Positions 24,993 through 25,017 of a stretch of 25,017 bases of DNA are shown here, one piece after another. Source of the DNA: LH-M37 sp032251315 (lineage in GTDB: Bacteria > Pseudomonadota > Gammaproteobacteria > SZUA-229); NCBI GenBank assembly GCA_032251315.1, contig JAVVEE010000037.1, forward strand, positions 1-25,017. Reading direction: 5' to 3'. Each line of letters starts with the position of its first letter. Positions within the stretch are counted from its first letter, which is position 1. Both the position numbers and the translations under genes were made by a program. The notes beneath the pieces were generated by a model that worked only from the letters and a program-made list of their open reading frames with translations, was not told the origin of the DNA and did not search any database.

Positions 24993-25017
24993 AAATTAAA
25001 ATAGCCTGACTACGGTT
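24993..25017. repeat. 25-bp direct repeat, second copy (at window edge)
   Basis: This is the partner of 23852-23876, with three mismatches (G/T, C/T, C/T). It lies about 40 bp upstream of the cnoX-like start and continues out of the window. Confidence 0.55.

Overview
The window looks like chromosomal DNA of a gammaproteobacterium. The evidence is the gene order: nadK next to recN, and yceF (maf) divergent from yceD-rpmF-plsX-fabH. Encoded proteins such as MutS, L32 and the YceF-type Maf protein also read like gammaproteobacterial versions. I cannot name the genus from the sequence.

Left part (1-8094): the window opens inside the last 75 codons of an IS30-family transposase and its right terminal repeat. 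A membrane-bound GGDEF protein follows. Next comes a minus-strand heavy-metal efflux operon: a His-rich small membrane protein, then CzcC-, CzcB- and CzcA-like proteins, closed by a clear intrinsic terminator near 1570-1604. The three subunits should form one tripartite pump from inner membrane to outside. No metal-responsive regulator lies in the window.

Middle part (8095-18230): housekeeping genes. mutS, nadK and recN lie on the plus strand, serving mismatch repair, NADP supply and double-strand break repair. A cold-shock protein gene with its own promoter and terminator follows on the minus strand. Then come yceD-rpmF-plsX-fabH (minus), joining ribosome production to phospholipid and fatty-acid initiation. 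This cluster ends with a strong terminator right after fabH, so fabD, fabG and acpP do not follow. maf/yceF and a DnaJ-related gene run on the plus strand and meet the next gene across an 86-bp imperfect inverted repeat.

Right part (18231-25017): a 1282-residue fused FAD and iron-sulfur oxidoreductase (DUF3683 type) and an unrecognised 108-residue protein come first. An accessory patch follows, with three REPIN-like palindromic elements, a small protein carrying an SSTAIE motif, and a Fic-domain gene broken by one in-frame amber codon. The window closes with a CnoX-like thioredoxin-TPR chaperone whose active site is SGPC rather than CGPC.

Most of the window is ordinary core genome. The parts most worth a second look are the Fic locus with its small partner, the REPIN-like elements around it, and the isolated fabH-terminated cluster. 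I do not see a convincing complete novel system.
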